Positions 19,523 through 32,107 of a stretch of DNA of 64,000 nt are shown here, piece after piece. Position 1 is the stretch's first letter. Every line of letters starts with the position of its first letter. Made by a program: the position numbers and the translations under genes. The DNA lies in contig NZ_AP024371.1 of the NCBI RefSeq assembly GCF_019668505.1, positions 372,001 to 436,000 of the forward strand, read 5' to 3'. The notes beneath the pieces were generated by a model that searched no databases, had not been told where the DNA came from, and saw nothing but the letters and a program-made list of their open reading frames with translations. The DNA is from Borrelia miyamotoi. Lineage in GTDB: Bacteria; Spirochaetota; Spirochaetia; Borreliales; Borreliaceae.

Positions 19523-20539
19523 TTAATTAAAAATTCCTTTCCTAAGAAAACTATTATAAGTCTTCTCATTATTTGGAACAATAATATCCCCATTAATTAT
19601 CATTTCAGAAATATGATCCAATTCTCTCTCAAGCTCAAAAGAAATCTCTTTAGGATTCTTAACAAAACCTAGAAAGCCTTCTTTTAATCCATAATTTAAT
19701 AACTTTCCACCTTCAAACATATTTGTTCTTAAGTAATTTGAAGTAACAATATTCAAAACTCTTCCAATATCTTTAATTGAAGACGTAATAACATTTTCAG
19801 GAGCAAGGTGTGACTGATCTTGACCAACTCCAATAATATAATATCCATCCCCAAGCTCTTTGGCAGCCTCAATAATTCCAAGTCCAACTAATCCCGCAAT
19901 ATGATAAATAATGTCTACACCATTTGCATACATCTCATTTGTCATTTTCTTTCCAGTATACGTATCGACAAAACTACCAATATACTTACTATCAATACTG
20001 ATATTCTTGTTAGCATACATAGCACCCGCTTCATATCCATACCTAAATGCATTAACAACTATATCATCAACTCCACCTAAAAATCCAATTTTGCCCGTCT
20101 TAGATGTTTTAGCTGCAATATAACCTACTAAAAACGCACATTCCTCGGATCTAAAAGTTATAGCTGACAGATTCTCAGGAATGATCAAATCCCTATTATA
20201 AACAGGATCAATAATTGCATATTTGATCCCTGGATTTTCTGAAGCAACAATAATAGCAAGATCACTAAACTTATATCCAACTAACCAGATAAAATTTGAA
20301 CCATTATCCTTTAATGATTTTACATCAAATAAATAAGAATCTGAACTAGATTCCTTCATAACTATTTCTAATCCAAATTCCTTTTCTAACTTCTTAACAC
20401 CATTCCAAACACTTCCATTAAAAGCATTATCATCAAATGTTCCATCAATTAATACAGCAATTTTAGCAAGTCTACCATCTACTTTAGAACCAGAACATGA
20501 AAAACATAAAATGCACAAAGCTAAGAATAAATTTCTCAC
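19523..20539 (-). CDS. bmpA: Basic membrane protein lipoprotein (BmpA-like)
   Basis: A 338-residue lipoprotein of the Bmp/PnrA-like family, related to purine-nucleoside-binding proteins of ABC transporters. The signal peptide ends in a lipobox, LCFSC, with the acylated Cys near residue 15. Family blocks are [56 protein letters not shown] and [16 protein letters not shown]. The C-terminal [11 protein letters not shown] block resembles B. burgdorferi BmpA most closely, as I remember it. It is the last of three bmp genes read away from rpsG, separated from the middle one by 339 bases and probably with its own promoter. Ligand and surface role are inferred from the family. Confidence 0.82.
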   Translation of the reverse strand: MRNLFLALCILCFSCSGSKVDGRLAKIAVLIDGTFDDNAFNGSVWNGVKKLEKEFGLEIVMKESSSDSYLFDVKSLKDNGSNFIWLVGYKFSDLAIIVASENPGIKYAIIDPVYNRDLIIPENLSAITFRSEECAFLVGYIAAKTSKTGKIGFLGGVDDIVVNAFRYGYEAGAMYANKNISIDSKYIGSFVDTYTGKKMTNEMYANGVDIIYHIAGLVGLGIIEAAKELGDGYYIIGVGQDQSHLAPENVITSSIKDIGRVLNIVTSNYLRTNMFEGGKLLNYGLKEGFLGFVKNPKEISFELERELDHISEMIINGDIIVPNNEKTYNSFLRKGIFN

Positions 20540-20878
20540 ACATATCTCCGCTTAAGACCAATCTAATTAAAATTCTATAACCTTAGATTAAATAAATCAA
20601 ATTCGTATTCAGTCAAAGATATAATGAGCTCTCTATTAACTCTTATTCTGAATTTTCATAAGCTCACTAAACAAATCATTACCAGTAATGTTATGTTCTC
20701 TAAAAATATCTATAACACATTCTTTCATTCACTGATTTTTTAATAAACTTTATCCTCTCCTAATTAAATAGATTTACAATAGTCTTAAACTTTAAAACAA
20801 AAATACCTTAACAAACTATCAATAAAAATAAAACTAGGTTACAAATATTAATGAATTGTTTTGTTTATCAATAAAGAA
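20540..20878. other. 339-base intergenic region between two bmp genes
   Basis: AT-rich sequence that likely carries the bmpA promoter on the minus strand. A 30-codon minus-strand open frame lies within it (see 20636-20728). No convincing terminator or known RNA is visible. Confidence 0.4.
20636..20728 (-). other. 30-codon open frame, possible decayed gene end
   Basis: On the minus strand, ATG at 20728 opens a 30-residue peptide, MKECVIDIFREHN then ITGNDLFSELMKIQNKS, ending in TAA. An in-frame TGA immediately precedes the ATG. AGGAGAGG lies about 36 bases upstream, too far for this start but fitting a longer frame now broken by a shift. It looks like coding sequence in composition (helical, no repeats), but I recognise no family. 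It could be a remnant or chance. Confidence 0.25.
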
Positions 20879-21913
20879 TTAATTCAATAGATTATGAATC
20901 TCTAAAAATTTTTTATACTTATCAAGATTACTTGGCACCAAAATATCTCCACTAACTATTTTATCTTCTATAGATTCAATCTTAATCATAATATTTTCCT
21001 CGATTTTGGCATTATTCTTAACAATACCCACAGCACCGTCTTTAAGACCTAATTCTAATATCCTTCCACCAGCAAAAATATTTGTTTCCAAATAACTCTT
21101 TGTTATTTCGCAAATAGAATTTCCAATATTTCTAACAACTGATGTTAAAATATTCTCAGGGGCAAGGTATGACTGATCTTGATCAACTCCAATAATATAA
21201 TGCCCAATCCCAAGTTCCTTTGCAACTTCAATCACTCCAAGACCTGCAAGTCCTGCTGCTACAAATATAATATCAATATTATATTTATACATTTTCAAAG
21301 CAATAGTTCTAGCTAAAGACAAATCCACAAATGATCCCACATACTGAGATTCCAACTTAATATCCTTATTTGCATATTTAACACCAGATTCATATCCGTA
21401 CCTAAATGCATTGATAATTGTACTCTCAATTCCACCTACAAATCCAATTTTACCTGTCTTAGATGTATGAGCAGCAAGATAACCAGCCAAAAATGAAGCT
21501 TCTTCAACTTTAAATGAAAGACCAAGCAAATTTTCCGGAATATTTACACCATCTTTGTAAATAATATCAATAGCCCCATAATTAATATCTCTATTAAGTA
21601 AAGCGGCTTGCTCAATAGCTTCCTGAAGCTTATAACCAACTCCCCAAATAATGCTAGAACCTTTATCCTTAAGAGCTTCTAAATCACTAACATAAGATAT
21701 ACTTGATGAAGTTTTTCCAAAAATATCAACTTTAAAATCTTCTTTTAAAATTTGAATGCCCTTCCAAGCACTCTCACCAAATGACTTGTCCTCAAAAGTT
21801 CCATCAACCATTAAAGAAATTACAGGCCTATTTAAAGACCTAGAATTAGATGATTCTTTAGCACATCCAAAAAAAGACAACACAATAGAAATGAACACTA
21901 TTAATTTATTCAT
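20879..21913 (-). CDS. Basic membrane protein family lipoprotein, middle paralogue
   Basis: A 344-residue Bmp/PnrA-like lipoprotein. The signal peptide MNKLIVFISIVLSFFGC ends in the lipobox SFFGC. Blocks are [55 protein letters not shown] and NIFAGGRILELGLKDG. The ATG at 21913 is chosen because GGGAG lies 7 bases before it. A longer frame reaching 21937 would overlap bmpD and lacks a signal peptide. It occupies the bmpC position but is not clearly BmpC by sequence, so no symbol is given. It lies 20 bases after bmpD, so the two are co-transcribed. Probably a nucleoside-binding or adhesin-type surface protein, from the family. Confidence 0.82.
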   Translation of the reverse strand: MNKLIVFISIVLSFFGCAKESSNSRSLNRPVISLMVDGTFEDKSFGESAWKGIQILKEDFKVDIFGKTSSSISYVSDLEALKDKGSSIIWGVGYKLQEAIEQAALLNRDINYGAIDIIYKDGVNIPENLLGLSFKVEEASFLAGYLAAHTSKTGKIGFVGGIESTIINAFRYGYESGVKYANKDIKLESQYVGSFVDLSLARTIALKMYKYNIDIIFVAAGLAGLGVIEVAKELGIGHYIIGVDQDQSYLAPENILTSVVRNIGNSICEITKSYLETNIFAGGRILELGLKDGAVGIVKNNAKIEENIMIKIESIEDKIVSGDILVPSNLDKYKKFLEIHNLLN

Positions 21914-21933
21914 ATAAAAGCTCCCACCATTAC

Positions 21934-22963
21934 TCAACTCTTATTTATCAAACTGACAATAAAAGCATCATAAGATTTCTTATCTCTGGGAACTTCAATC
22001 TCATTATTGATTATCTTATTTTTAACTTCTGAAAACCCATCATAATCACTCATCAAATCTAAATTTATCAACTTATTAAAAAGTAAATCAAGTACTCCAT
22101 CTCTAAGTCCAAATTCCAATTCTTTGCCGCCATTCCACTTTCCAAACTCTAAATAAGCTCTTGTCAAATCTAAAATAACAGCATCAATTCTCTTAACATA
22201 TGAAATAATTATGTTTTCAGGAGCAAGATATGACTGATCCTGATCAACTCCAATAATATAATGTCCATCGCCAAGCTCTTTGGCAACCTCAATAGCACCA
22301 AGACCTGAGAGTCCTGCTGCTGAAAATACAATATCAACACCAGAAGCATACATCTTACTTGCAATTGAACGTCCAAATGAAAGATCAGAAAATGTCCCTA
22401 CATATTGAGAATTCAATTCAATATTCTTATTTGCATATTTAGCACCAGATTCATATCCATATCTAAATGCATTAACAACTGCAACATCCATTCCACCTAA
22501 AAATCCAATTTTACCCGTCTTAGATATCTTAGCAGCAAGATAACCTGCTAAAAAGGCTCCTTCCTCAGACCTAAATTTTACATTCACCAAATTCTTAGGT
22601 AACTCAACATCATTTGCGTAAGCACCCTCAATAACAGCATAATTAATATCAGAATTTTCTATGGATTTTTGTAAAAACGTATCTGTAAACTTAAAACCAA
22701 TTCCCCAAATTAATCTAGAACCAGCTTCTTCCAATCCCCCCATATCTGCTAAATAATCAGAAACTCTAGATTCTTTCTTAATCATTTTAACCTCAAATTC
22801 TTCTTTAATTTTATCCATAGCCTTAGAAGAGCTCTCATTAAAACCTCTATCATCAAAAGTTCCATCAACAATCAAAGAAATAGTATCAGACGGTGAAACT
22901 TTATTTTGCGAACCTACACAACCTAAGATAAAAAAAAATAAAACAACATTTCTTAAAATACAT
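21934..22963 (-). CDS. bmpD: BmpD lipoprotein with a frameshift in the signal-peptide T-tract
   Basis: The main frame encodes a Bmp/PnrA-like protein close to B. burgdorferi Bmp[73 protein letters not shown]. The start at 22963 (ATG, preceded by a GGGGG-containing site) reads into nine Ts at 22938-22930 and then goes out of frame. With eight Ts the product would begin MYFKKCCFIFFILGC, a perfect lipoprotein signal with the ILGC lipobox, and continue into the long frame. As given, only an internal TTG at 22875 could start the body, and it would be unexported. It may be a slippage phase switch, a true null, or a homopolymer sequencing error. It follows rpsG after 67 bases. Confidence 0.8.
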
Positions 22964-23030
22964 TAACCCCCTATTACCACAAATATATTAACTAAATTCA
23001 CAAAACAAAAGTATCAAGAATTTTTTATTA

Positions 23031-23504
23031 TTACCATCTATAATGCGTAAAAGCTCTATTTGCTTCTGCCATCCTGTGAGTATCCTCTTTCTTTTTAAAA
23101 GCAACACCTGTTGCATTGTAAGCATTAACAAGCTCATTTGCTAACTTCTCTTGCATTGACTTTCCACTCGATTTTCTAGCAGCTGCAATAATCCACTTCA
23201 TTGCCAAAGCCTCACGCCTTTCTTCTCTAATTTCAACTGGCACTTGATAAGTAGCACCACCAACTCTTCTACTTCTAACCTCTACCAACGGTTTAACATT
23301 CTCCAATGCCTTATTAAAAGCAGTAATTTTATCACCCTCTTCAATTTTTTCTGAAAGCATATCAATTGAACTATACATTATAGCTTCACTGATTGACTTT
23401 TTTCCATCATACATCATTCTATTGACAAATTTAGCAATAATCCGAGAATCATACTTAGTATCTTTAAAGATTTTTTTCTTAATCTTTTTACTCTTTCTTG
23501 ACAT
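23031..23504 (-). CDS. rpsG: 30S ribosomal protein S7
   Basis: A 157-residue primary 16S rRNA-binding protein of the small-subunit head. Family features are [35 protein letters not shown] and [11 protein letters not shown]. It follows rpsL after 14 bases on the minus strand and precedes bmpD. It corresponds to BB0386. Confidence 0.97.
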   Translation of the reverse strand: MSRKSKKIKKKIFKDTKYDSRIIAKFVNRMMYDGKKSISEAIMYSSIDMLSEKIEEGDKITAFNKALENVKPLVEVRSRRVGGATYQVPVEIREERREALAMKWIIAAARKSSGKSMQEKLANELVNAYNATGVAFKKKEDTHRMAEANRAFTHYRW

Positions 23505-23518
23505 ACAATTTATACCTC

Positions 23519-23893
23519 TTAAGCTTTTGGTTTCTTAGTACCATACTTAGAACGACTTTGCTTCCGATTATTAACACCAAGTGTATCCTTAGCCCCTCTA
23601 ATAATATGATACCTAACACCCGGCAAATCTTTAACTCGTCCTCCTCTGATAAGAACAACTGAGTGTTCTTGTAAATTATGACCAATCCCTGGAATATAAG
23701 CTGTTACCTCAAATCCATTTGAAAGCCTAACACGAGCTACTTTTCTTAAAGCCGAATTAGGTTTCCTAGGTGTAACAGTCATTACACGAGTACAAATTCC
23801 TCTTCTTTGAGGACAATTTTGAAGCGCAAGAGATGATGTTTCTTCCTTTCGTCTCTTTCTTGGCTTTCTAATTAGTTGATTGATTGTAGGCAT
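23519..23893 (-). CDS. rpsL: 30S ribosomal protein S12
   Basis: A 124-residue decoding-centre protein. [13 protein letters not shown] opens the protein. [11 protein letters not shown] and [11 protein letters not shown] carry the lysines whose mutation gives streptomycin resistance in other bacteria; both are wild type here. It is encoded between rpoC and rpsG in the same array. It corresponds to BB0387. Confidence 0.98.
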   Translation of the reverse strand: MPTINQLIRKPRKRRKEETSSLALQNCPQRRGICTRVMTVTPRKPNSALRKVARVRLSNGFEVTAYIPGIGHNLQEHSVVLIRGGRVKDLPGVRYHIIRGAKDTLGVNNRKQSRSKYGTKKPKA

Positions 23894-23956
23894 CCATGCT
23901 CCCCTTCTGCTAATTTTACCAATAAAATGGTATCAAATATATGACTTCTTTTCAAG

Positions 23957-26900
23957 CTATAATTCAGAGCTTGAATTCTCCCTCACCTTAACTCTCTTAT
24001 ATAAATTCATACCTGTTCCGGTAGGAATTAAATGTCCAATTACAACATTTTCCTTAAGACCTTTCAGATCATCAATACTACCCGCAATTGAAGCATCTGT
24101 TAAAACTTTAGTTGTTTCCTGGAAAGAAGCAGCTGAAATAAACGAATCTATATTAAGAGATGTCTTTGTTATCCCAATAAGAATTGGGCTAGCTACTGCA
24201 GGCTCACCACCTTGCTCAATTACCCTTTTATTTTGCTCATAAAAAGTATGTTTATCTACTTTTTGATTATAAACAAAATTAGTATCACCCACAGATACAA
24301 TTTTAACTTTTTTCATCATTTGTTTAATAATTACACCAATATGCTTATCATTAATACTCACACCTTGCTTTCGATAAACATCCTGAATTTCTGCTAATAA
24401 AAACTCCTGCAAACTAATTCCACCAAGAATTTCAAGAACATCATGAGGATTAATCCTTCCATCACAAAGCATATCTCCAGCCTTAACAATATCTCCATCC
24501 CTAACTAAAAGATGTTTACCAGCAGGAATATAATGTTTATGCTCAACTCCATACTCATCTAAAATATTAATGAGTCTTTTACCCTTCTGAATTGCCTTAA
24601 ATTGAACAACTCCACTTACCTTAGCCATTTCTGTCAAATTCTTTGGAATTCTTGTCTCAAACAAATCATTAACCCTAGGAAGACCACCGGTAATATCTTG
24701 AGTTTTTTCAGAACCCTTAGAAAGCTTAGCAATTACATCTCCTACATTAACATCTTGTCCATCTTCAACTTGAAGATAAGCATCTCCAGGAAGAACATAA
24801 GATGCAATCTCAACCCCTCTGTCATTAATAATTAAAATCCTAGGATCAAGAGACTCAAAAACTTGATCCGTAATTCTCTTCTCAATATTCCCGGTTTCAA
24901 GATTTATTTCTTCTTTAAGAGTTGTACCTAAAATAACATCTTTAAATTTAATTTTTCCTTCAAGTTCAGCAATAATTGGTTCTGCAAAAGGATCAAATGT
25001 CCCAATTATACGCCCAGCCTCAACATAATCACCCACATTGATTTCAAGTTTCGTACCAGCTTTTACAGGTATTTCTTGTTCTTCAGAAACAATCATAAGC
25101 TTATCATCTTTAATCTTAGTATAACCAATATAAGATGATATTACATCAACACATTCCTTATTTGTAAATAAAGGCATTCCCTTAATTACCTTTTGAGAAT
25201 CTAAGACTTTAAGATCATTAACATCCTTAATATCTTCTTCATAAATAACATTTATTATTTTTAAAGTTCCTTTTCTTGTAAAGAGCAACCCACCATCAAT
25301 CTGAACATTAAATCCCTCTATTCCATTAAGAATAAAAGAATTTTTAAGCGAAATCTTATCATCCTCACTACCAGCCTGTGCAACTCCCCCAATATGAAAA
25401 GTTCGCATGGTAAGCTGTGTTCCAGGCTGACCTATTGACTGAGCAGCTATTATGCCAACAGCCTCTCCAATATTAACAGGTTTATTATTTGAAAAATCTC
25501 GACCATAACATTTTTGACAAACTCCATGCTCAGCTTCACAAGTTAAAACAGATCTAATAACAAGCTTGTCAATACCAACAGTTTCTAATAACTTTATCCT
25601 ATCCTCCGTAACTTCTTCATTTACATCTAAAATAATCTCACCCGTAATAGGATTTTTTATTCTTTCAATTGAATAACTGCCAACAACTTTTTCTCTTAAA
25701 GGCTCAACCACTTCCTCACCATTCTTTAAAGCTTCGACCTTTATACCATTAATAGTTCCACAATCTTCTGTTCTAACGACAACATCTTGAGCAATATCAA
25801 CCAATCTTCGCGTTAAGTAACCAGCATCAGCCGTCTTAAGAGCTGTATCTGCAAGTCCCTTTCTTGCACCATTTGTAGAAATAAAGAACTCTATTACAGA
25901 AAGTCCTTCCTTAAAATTAGAAATAATTGGAAGCTCAATAATATCCCCAGATGTTTTAGCCATTAATCCTCTCATCCCTGCAAGTTGTCTTATTTGATTT
26001 TTACTCCCACGAGCACCAGAGTCAGCCATCATATAAATTACATTAAATCCATCTCTATCTTTTTTAAGAATCTCCATCATCCTATTAGTAAGTTCTTCAT
26101 TTGTTTTTGACCAAACAGAAACAACATTATTATATCTCTCTTCTCCAGTAATAACGCCTTTAGCATAATCATTTTGAATTTTTGCAATTTCTCTATTAGC
26201 CTTATCTACATATGCTTTCTTCTCTTCAGGTACAATAATATCACTCATACTTATTGTACATCCAAATTTAGTAGCATATTTAAATCCAAGCTCTTTAATA
26301 ATATCTAACATTTCAATTACAATAGAGGAACCATGAGCAACATAAACTTCAGAAATCAAAATCTGTAATTCATAATCACTAAGCGTCTTGTTTACAAATG
26401 CAATTTTATCTGGCAAAGCTTCGTTAAACACAACACGCCCTGCAGTAGTTTCTACATATTCACCATCAACCTTTACATAAATTCTTGCATTATAGTTCAA
26501 ACACTTACTATTAATTGCAATAAGAACATGATTTAAATTAGAGAATTTACGTCCTTCTCCAACTACATTTTTTCTCTCCATAGTTAAGTAATAAAGACCT
26601 AACACAATATCTTGAGATGGAAATACAATAGGATGTCCATTTGCAGGATTTAACAAATTATTAGTTGAAAGCATTAAAGCCCAGCTCTCAGCCTGTGCTG
26701 CAGGAGTTAATGGAACATGTACAGCCATCTGATCACCATCAAAATCAGCATTATAAGCATGACAAACAAGAGGATGCAGTTTGATTGCCTTGCCTTCAAC
26801 TAAAACTGGTTCAAAAGCTTGTATTCCCAATCTGTGAAGTGTTGGGGCTCGATTTAAAAGTACAGGATGTTCTTTAATAACATTATCTAAAATCTGCCAT

Positions 26901-28090
26901 ACTTCATCTACTTCTTGTTCAATTAAACTTTTTGCCCTTTTAATATTAAATACAGATTCACTCTCAATTAATTTTCTAATTACAAATGGCTTAAAAAGCT
27001 CAAGCGCCATCTTTGCAGGAATACCACACTGATGCAACTTAAGTTCAGGACCAACAACAATGACAGAACGACCCGAATAATCAACTCTCTTCCCAAGAAG
27101 GTTCTGTCTAAATCTACCTTGTTTACCCTTTAATGCATCAGAAAGAGATTTAAGTGGTCTATTGGATGTGCCCTTAACAACCTTTCTTTTATGTGAATTA
27201 TCAAAAAGAGAATCTACTGATTCTTGTAACATTCTTTTTTCATTTCTTACAATAATCTCAGGCGCATTAAGCAATAAAAGCTTCCTTAAACGATTATTCC
27301 TATTAATTACTCTTCTATAAAGATCGTTAAGATCAGAAGTTGCAAATCTTCCTCCATCAAGCTGAACCATTGGTCTAATTTCTGGTGGAATTACAGGAAG
27401 AACATCAAGAATCATCCATGATGGCTTATTACCAGAAACTTTAAAATTCTCAATAATCTCAAGACGCCTTAAAAGTTTTTTATCCGTTTTATCATCTTTA
27501 TCAATCATTTGAAGTCTAAGCTTAGATGAAAGTTCGTCAAGATCAAGATTCTCAAGTAAAGTTTTAATTGCTTCAGCACCCATTGAAGCACTAAAAGACA
27601 TCCCATATCTCTCTTTTGCTTCAGAGTATTCATCTTCATTTAAAAGTTGCATTTTCTTAAGATCAGTATCACCTGGCTCAATTACGATATATTTTTCATA
27701 ATAAAGAATAGAATTCAAATTAGAAGCCGTAATATCAAGTAAAAGACCAATTCTAGAAGGAATATATTTATAATACCAAATATGAGCAACAGGAGCTGAA
27801 AGCTCAATATGCCCCATCCTTTCACGTCTAACTTTAAAATGAGTTACCTCAACGTTACAACGATCACAGATAATGCCTTTATACCTGATTGATTTAAATT
27901 TCCCACAATAACATTCCCATTCTTTTGTCGTTCCAAAAATTCTTTCGCAAAAAAGACCATCTTTCTCAGGTCTTAAAGTTCTATAATTAATAGTTTCAGA
28001 TTTTTTAACCTCTCCATAAGACCAATTTCTAATCTGTTCAGGAGATGCTATCTTTATTTTTATCTTTTCAAAATCTTTTATCTCTTTCAT
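23957..28090 (-). CDS. rpoC: DNA-directed RNA polymerase subunit beta'
   Basis: A 1377-residue catalytic subunit. The N-terminal zinc-binding cysteines are [19 protein letters not shown] (about residues 60-80). [20 protein letters not shown] is the switch region, and the absolutely conserved metal-binding [12 protein letters not shown] lies near residue 450. The second zinc site is [13 protein letters not shown], and bridge and trigger elements include [19 protein letters not shown]. It lies 14 bases after rpoB. It corresponds to BB0388. Confidence 0.98.
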   Translation of the reverse strand: MKEIKDFEKIKIKIASPEQIRNWSYGEVKKSETINYRTLRPEKDGLFCERIFGTTKEWECYCGKFKSIRYKGIICDRCNVEVTHFKVRRERMGHIELSAPVAHIWYYKYIPSRIGLLLDITASNLNSILYYEKYIVIEPGDTDLKKMQLLNEDEYSEAKERYGMSFSASMGAEAIKTLLENLDLDELSSKLRLQMIDKDDKTDKKLLRRLEIIENFKVSGNKPSWMILDVLPVIPPEIRPMVQLDGGRFATSDLNDLYRRVINRNNRLRKLLLLNAPEIIVRNEKRMLQESVDSLFDNSHKRKVVKGTSNRPLKSLSDALKGKQGRFRQNLLGKRVDYSGRSVIVVGPELKLHQCGIPAKMALELFKPFVIRKLIESESVFNIKRAKSLIEQEVDEVWQILDNVIKEHPVLLNRAPTLHRLGIQAFEPVLVEGKAIKLHPLVCHAYNADFDGDQMAVHVPLTPAAQAESWALMLSTNNLLNPANGHPIVFPSQDIVLGLYYLTMERKNVVGEGRKFSNLNHVLIAINSKCLNYNARIYVKVDGEYVETTAGRVVFNEALPDKIAFVNKTLSDYELQILISEVYVAHGSSIVIEMLDIIKELGFKYATKFGCTISMSDIIVPEEKKAYVDKANREIAKIQNDYAKGVITGEERYNNVVSVWSKTNEELTNRMMEILKKDRDGFNVIYMMADSGARGSKNQIRQLAGMRGLMAKTSGDIIELPIISNFKEGLSVIEFFISTNGARKGLADTALKTADAGYLTRRLVDIAQDVVVRTEDCGTINGIKVEALKNGEEVVEPLREKVVGSYSIERIKNPITGEIILDVNEEVTEDRIKLLETVGIDKLVIRSVLTCEAEHGVCQKCYGRDFSNNKPVNIGEAVGIIAAQSIGQPGTQLTMRTFHIGGVAQAGSEDDKISLKNSFILNGIEGFNVQIDGGLLFTRKGTLKIINVIYEEDIKDVNDLKVLDSQKVIKGMPLFTNKECVDVISSYIGYTKIKDDKLMIVSEEQEIPVKAGTKLEINVGDYVEAGRIIGTFDPFAEPIIAELEGKIKFKDVILGTTLKEEINLETGNIEKRITDQVFESLDPRILIINDRGVEIASYVLPGDAYLQVEDGQDVNVGDVIAKLSKGSEKTQDITGGLPRVNDLFETRIPKNLTEMAKVSGVVQFKAIQKGKRLINILDEYGVEHKHYIPAGKHLLVRDGDIVKAGDMLCDGRINPHDVLEILGGISLQEFLLAEIQDVYRKQGVSINDKHIGVIIKQMMKKVKIVSVGDTNFVYNQKVDKHTFYEQNKRVIEQGGEPAVASPILIGITKTSLNIDSFISAASFQETTKVLTDASIAGSIDDLKGLKENVVIGHLIPTGTGMNLYKRVKVRENSSSEL

Positions 28091-28104
28091 AAAACCCTCA
28101 AAAC

Positions 28105-31100
28105 CTAAGCCTTATTAATCAATTCCTCTTCCTTTTCTGTTAAAGGAATTTGATTGCCATTATCATCATAAATTGATAAATCAAATCCTAACCCTCTTAA
28201 CTCCTGCATCAAAACATTAAAAGATTCAGGAATTCCAGATACATTGGTAGGAATACCTTTAACAATATTTTCATATATCTTAACTCTACCTGACATATCA
28301 TCTGATTTTACGGTTAAGAGCTCTTGAAGGGTATGAGCAGCTCCATAAGCTTCAAGTGCCCAAACTTCCATCTCTCCAAGCCTTTGCCCACCAAACTGAG
28401 CTTTTCCCCCAAGAGGTTGCTGAGACACAAGTGAATAGGGTCCTGTAGATCTTGCATGCATCTTATCGTCAACAAGATGATGTAGCTTAAGCATATATAT
28501 AATTCCAACCATCACCTCATTTTCAAACGGTTCCCCCGTATATCCATCATATAAAATCTCTTTTGACGTTTCATTAAAGCCGGCCTTTTTTAACTTTTCT
28601 TGTATACATTCATTTGTAGCAGATTCAAAAACAGGAACATCATAATATTCATTAAGATATTTACCAGCAAGACCAAGCTGAGATTCCATTAATTGTCCAA
28701 TATTCATACGAGATGGCACTCCCAAAGGATTCAAACATATATCAAGAGGAGTTCCATCCGCAAGATACGGCATATCCTCAACTGGAAGAATCTTTGCAAC
28801 TACACCCTTATTGCCATGTCTTCCTGCCATCTTATCCCCTTCTTTAAGTTTCCTTTTCTTAGCAATATAAACCTTAAGTATTTCATCAACACCAGGTGGA
28901 AGATTACCAACATCATCTTTGGTGATTCTTTGAACATCAATTACAGTACCTTCTGTACCATGTGGAACTTTAAGTGAATTATTCTTAACATCTTTTGCCT
29001 TTTCACCAAAAATAGATGTCAAAAGCCTAAATTCAGGAGTAATATCTCCCTCTGACTTTGGCGTTACTTTACCAATTAAGATATCACCCGGCTTTACATA
29101 CGTTCCTATTCTTACAATTCCATTTTCATCAAGCTTACTTAGTATCTTTCCACTAACATTGGGAATATCAGCTGTAACTTTTTCAGGTCCAAGCTTGGTT
29201 TCTCTTACCTCAATACTAAATTCTTTAATATGAACTGAAGTATAAAGGTCTTCCTTTACAATCCGATCAGAAATTAATATAGCATCTTCATAATTAAATC
29301 CGTTCCAAGGAATAAAACCAACTAACAAATTATTTCCAAGTGCTAATTCTCCATATCTAGTAGCAGGTCCATCAGCAATTATTTCACCCTTACTAACTAC
29401 TTGACCTTCCTTAACTAAAACTGACTGATTAAAAGAAGTATCCTGGTTTGTTCTTTCATATTTTGCAAGTTCATATTCATCTAAATCATTATCATCAGCA
29501 GCATCATCAGGCCTGATCACTATTTTGTTACTTGTTGCCAATACAACTACACCTGCTCTTTTCACTTTAACAACAACACCAGAATCCTTTGCAACTATTC
29601 TTTCCATACCAGTACCAACAATAGGTGGTTGTGGAAATAATAAAGGAACTGCTTGACGTTGCATATTTGAACCCATAAGAGCTCGATTTGCATCATTATG
29701 TTCAAGAAAAGGTATTAACGCTGAAGAAACAGAAATCAACTGTCTAGGTGAAACATCCATATAATCAATATTTTCAGGAATCATTGTAGTATAATCACCA
29801 GAAACTCTAACAGAAATTAAATCATTAACATAATTACCCTCAGAATTAACAGCAGCGTTTGCCTGAGCAATGCACTTTTTTTCCTCATCAATTGCAGATA
29901 AATACTTGATCTCATTAGTAACTTTGCCGTTAATCACCTTTCTATAAGGAGTTTCTAAGAACCCATAATCATTTACCTTCGCATAAGTAGCCAAAGAAAC
30001 AATAAGACCAATATTTGGCCCCTCAGGGGTCTCAATAGGACACATTCTACCATAATGCGTATAATGCACATCCCTTACTTCAAAACCTGCACGATCCCTT
30101 GAGAGTCCTCCAGGTCCCAAAGCATTAAGACGTCTTTTATGTGTCAACTCAGCCAAGGGATTAACTTGATCCATAAATTGTGAAAGCTGACTAGTTGCAA
30201 AAAATTCTTTAACAGCAGAAACAATAGGTTTAACACTTATTAATTCTTGAGGTTTAAGACTAAATACCTCTTTATTAGACATTCTATCCCTTGCAATTTT
30301 CTCTACCCTAGACATTGCTCCCTTATATATATTTGTAAGCAACTCACCAACAGAACGAACTCTTCTATTTCCAAGATGATCAATGTCATCAAGAACATCA
30401 TGTCCATCATATATTCTTAAAAGATGAGATATTGTATTTACTATATCTGTCATAGTAAGAACGGAAGTTGTTAAGTCATCAAGGCCGAACTCTTTAGAAA
30501 GCTTATATCGCCCCACATGACCAAGATCATATCTCTTCTCTGAAAAAAACACAGTCCTTAAATCATTCTCAGCACTATCAATGGATATTGGCTCACCAGG
30601 CAAAAGCATACTATAAACCGAAAGCATTACAGCTTCTCTTGAAAGTTCTTTAACGCCATCTTTTAAAGGAAAATAAGCATCTTCCTTTTCAAAACAATTC
30701 AAAATAATATTAGAACTAATAAAATGTTTTCCAGGAACACTGTCATATCCATCAAAATCAATAAGATCTATCTCCTTTACTCCATTTTGTAGAAAATCTT
30801 CAATATCCTGCAAGGTTATTTTATCTCCTGCCCGATAACTCATATTTTCTTTTATATCAACATCTACCGCTAAGTATTGACCCGTAATATCTCTTTTAGT
30901 ATCTTCATTTACTTCAATTTTTTTAATTTTATAAAAAGTTTCAATTATTTTTTCTCTAGTATCAAGACCCAAAGCTCTTAAGAAAAGAGTAACAAGTATT
31001 CTTTTTTTCCTGTCTATCTTAACATAAAGGTAATCTTTCTTTGAATCGATCTCAAATTCCAACCAAGAACCACGATAAGGAATAATACGAGCATAATATA

Positions 31101-31572
31101 AATCTTTTTCCTTGTAAAAAACAACCCCAGGGGATCTGTGAATTTGAGATACAATTACCCTTTCTGCACCATTAACAATAAAAGTCCCTCTATCAGTCAT
31201 TAAAGGAATAGTCCCCATATAAACATCTTTTTGTCTTATCTCTCCTGTTGTTAGAAACTGCAAATTTAATCTTATCTTTAACACAGCCTCATAACTTTGG
31301 CCCTTTCTTTTGCATTCCTTTTCAGTAAAATTAATAGAATCATTGTCAATGTAGTATTTCTCATATTCAAGCACAACCTCACCATTGCTACTTTTCATAG
31401 GAAAAACATCCCTAAAAACAGATTCAAGGCCTTCATTGAGCAAAGGTTTATTATTTTTTAATCTCTTAAGCTGCAAAAATTTCTCATAAGAATTCAATTG
31501 TATTTCGATTAAATTAGGTAAGTCTAAGATTTCTTCTACTTTTCCTTGTCCGAGATGAACCCTTTTTATCAT
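28105..31572 (-). CDS. rpoB: DNA-directed RNA polymerase subunit beta
   Basis: A 1155-residue catalytic subunit. The rifampicin pocket reads [19 protein letters not shown] followed by [10 protein letters not shown]. The residue matching E. coli Ser531 is Asn, as reported for naturally rifampicin-resistant Borrelia. [11 protein letters not shown] and the C-terminal [20 protein letters not shown] clamp motif are intact. The ATG at 31572 is chosen because AAAAGGAG precedes it; an upstream in-frame start at 31614 lacks a ribosome site and adds non-homologous residues. It corresponds to BB0389. Confidence 0.98.
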   Translation of the reverse strand: MIKRVHLGQGKVEEILDLPNLIEIQLNSYEKFLQLKRLKNNKPLLNEGLESVFRDVFPMKSSNGEVVLEYEKYYIDNDSINFTEKECKRKGQSYEAVLKIRLNLQFLTTGEIRQKDVYMGTIPLMTDRGTFIVNGAERVIVSQIHRSPGVVFYKEKDLYYARIIPYRGSWLEFEIDSKKDYLYVKIDRKKRILVTLFLRALGLDTREKIIETFYKIKKIEVNEDTKRDITGQYLAVDVDIKENMSYRAGDKITLQDIEDFLQNGVKEIDLIDFDGYDSVPGKHFISSNIILNCFEKEDAYFPLKDGVKELSREAVMLSVYSMLLPGEPISIDSAENDLRTVFFSEKRYDLGHVGRYKLSKEFGLDDLTTSVLTMTDIVNTISHLLRIYDGHDVLDDIDHLGNRRVRSVGELLTNIYKGAMSRVEKIARDRMSNKEVFSLKPQELISVKPIVSAVKEFFATSQLSQFMDQVNPLAELTHKRRLNALGPGGLSRDRAGFEVRDVHYTHYGRMCPIETPEGPNIGLIVSLATYAKVNDYGFLETPYRKVINGKVTNEIKYLSAIDEEKKCIAQANAAVNSEGNYVNDLISVRVSGDYTTMIPENIDYMDVSPRQLISVSSALIPFLEHNDANRALMGSNMQRQAVPLLFPQPPIVGTGMERIVAKDSGVVVKVKRAGVVVLATSNKIVIRPDDAADDNDLDEYELAKYERTNQDTSFNQSVLVKEGQVVSKGEIIADGPATRYGELALGNNLLVGFIPWNGFNYEDAILISDRIVKEDLYTSVHIKEFSIEVRETKLGPEKVTADIPNVSGKILSKLDENGIVRIGTYVKPGDILIGKVTPKSEGDITPEFRLLTSIFGEKAKDVKNNSLKVPHGTEGTVIDVQRITKDDVGNLPPGVDEILKVYIAKKRKLKEGDKMAGRHGNKGVVAKILPVEDMPYLADGTPLDICLNPLGVPSRMNIGQLMESQLGLAGKYLNEYYDVPVFESATNECIQEKLKKAGFNETSKEILYDGYTGEPFENEVMVGIIYMLKLHHLVDDKMHARSTGPYSLVSQQPLGGKAQFGGQRLGEMEVWALEAYGAAHTLQELLTVKSDDMSGRVKIYENIVKGIPTNVSGIPESFNVLMQELRGLGFDLSIYDDNGNQIPLTEKEEELINKA

Positions 31573-31658
31573 TAAAAGACTCCTTTTAAGGCACAACAAA
31601 CCACCACATGCCACTAAAATGACACGTGGAATAACAAATCTGGCATATTTTTAATGCT

Positions 31659-32030
31659 TTACTTAATTTCAACTTTTGCACCAACTGCTTCTAATCGTTT
31701 TTTGATTTCCTCAGCATCTGCTTTTGAAATACCTTCTTTAACTGCTTTCGGAACAGCTTCAACTAAGGTCTTAGCCTCTCCAAGTCCAAGCCCAGTAATA
31801 GCCCTTACCTCTTTAATAACATTGATCTTACTATCTCCAAAAGATACAAGCATTACATCAAATTCTGTCTGCTCCTCAGTACCACCTCCTGAAGGACTAG
31901 GTCCCGCAGCAACAGCAACCGCAGCAGCAGTAACCCCAAATTTTTCCTCAATAGCTACTATAAGCTCAACAACCTCAGATGTTTTAGCCTCTTCAAGCCA
32001 TGTTAAAATATCTTCTTTACTTAGTGCCAT
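31659..32030 (-). CDS. rplL: 50S ribosomal protein L7/L12
   Basis: A 123-residue stalk protein that recruits translation GTPases. It has an N-terminal dimerisation helix ([25 protein letters not shown]), an Ala/Gly/Pro hinge at about residues 38-52 and a C-terminal globular domain ([20 protein letters not shown]). It lies 77 bases after rplJ and 86 bases before rpoB. It corresponds to BB0390. Confidence 0.98.
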   Translation of the reverse strand: MALSKEDILTWLEEAKTSEVVELIVAIEEKFGVTAAAVAVAAGPSPSGGGTEEQTEFDVMLVSFGDSKINVIKEVRAITGLGLGEAKTLVEAVPKAVKEGISKADAEEIKKRLEAVGAKVEIK

Positions 32031-32107
32031 ATTAACTTAACTCCTCTTACATTATTATTTCAAACAGTGATAGCATGTGCACTTTATTAAGACTAACACC
32101 ATTTTAA

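Noticed and set aside
23488..23685. 65-codon minus-strand frame across the rpsL-rpsG junction
   Set aside because: It overlaps two certain ribosomal protein genes in another frame and has no family resemblance.
31654..32040. Plus-strand 128-codon frame opposite rplL
   Set aside because: It is the complement of the Ala-rich L7/L12 gene; Ser/Ala-rich shadow with no ribosome site.
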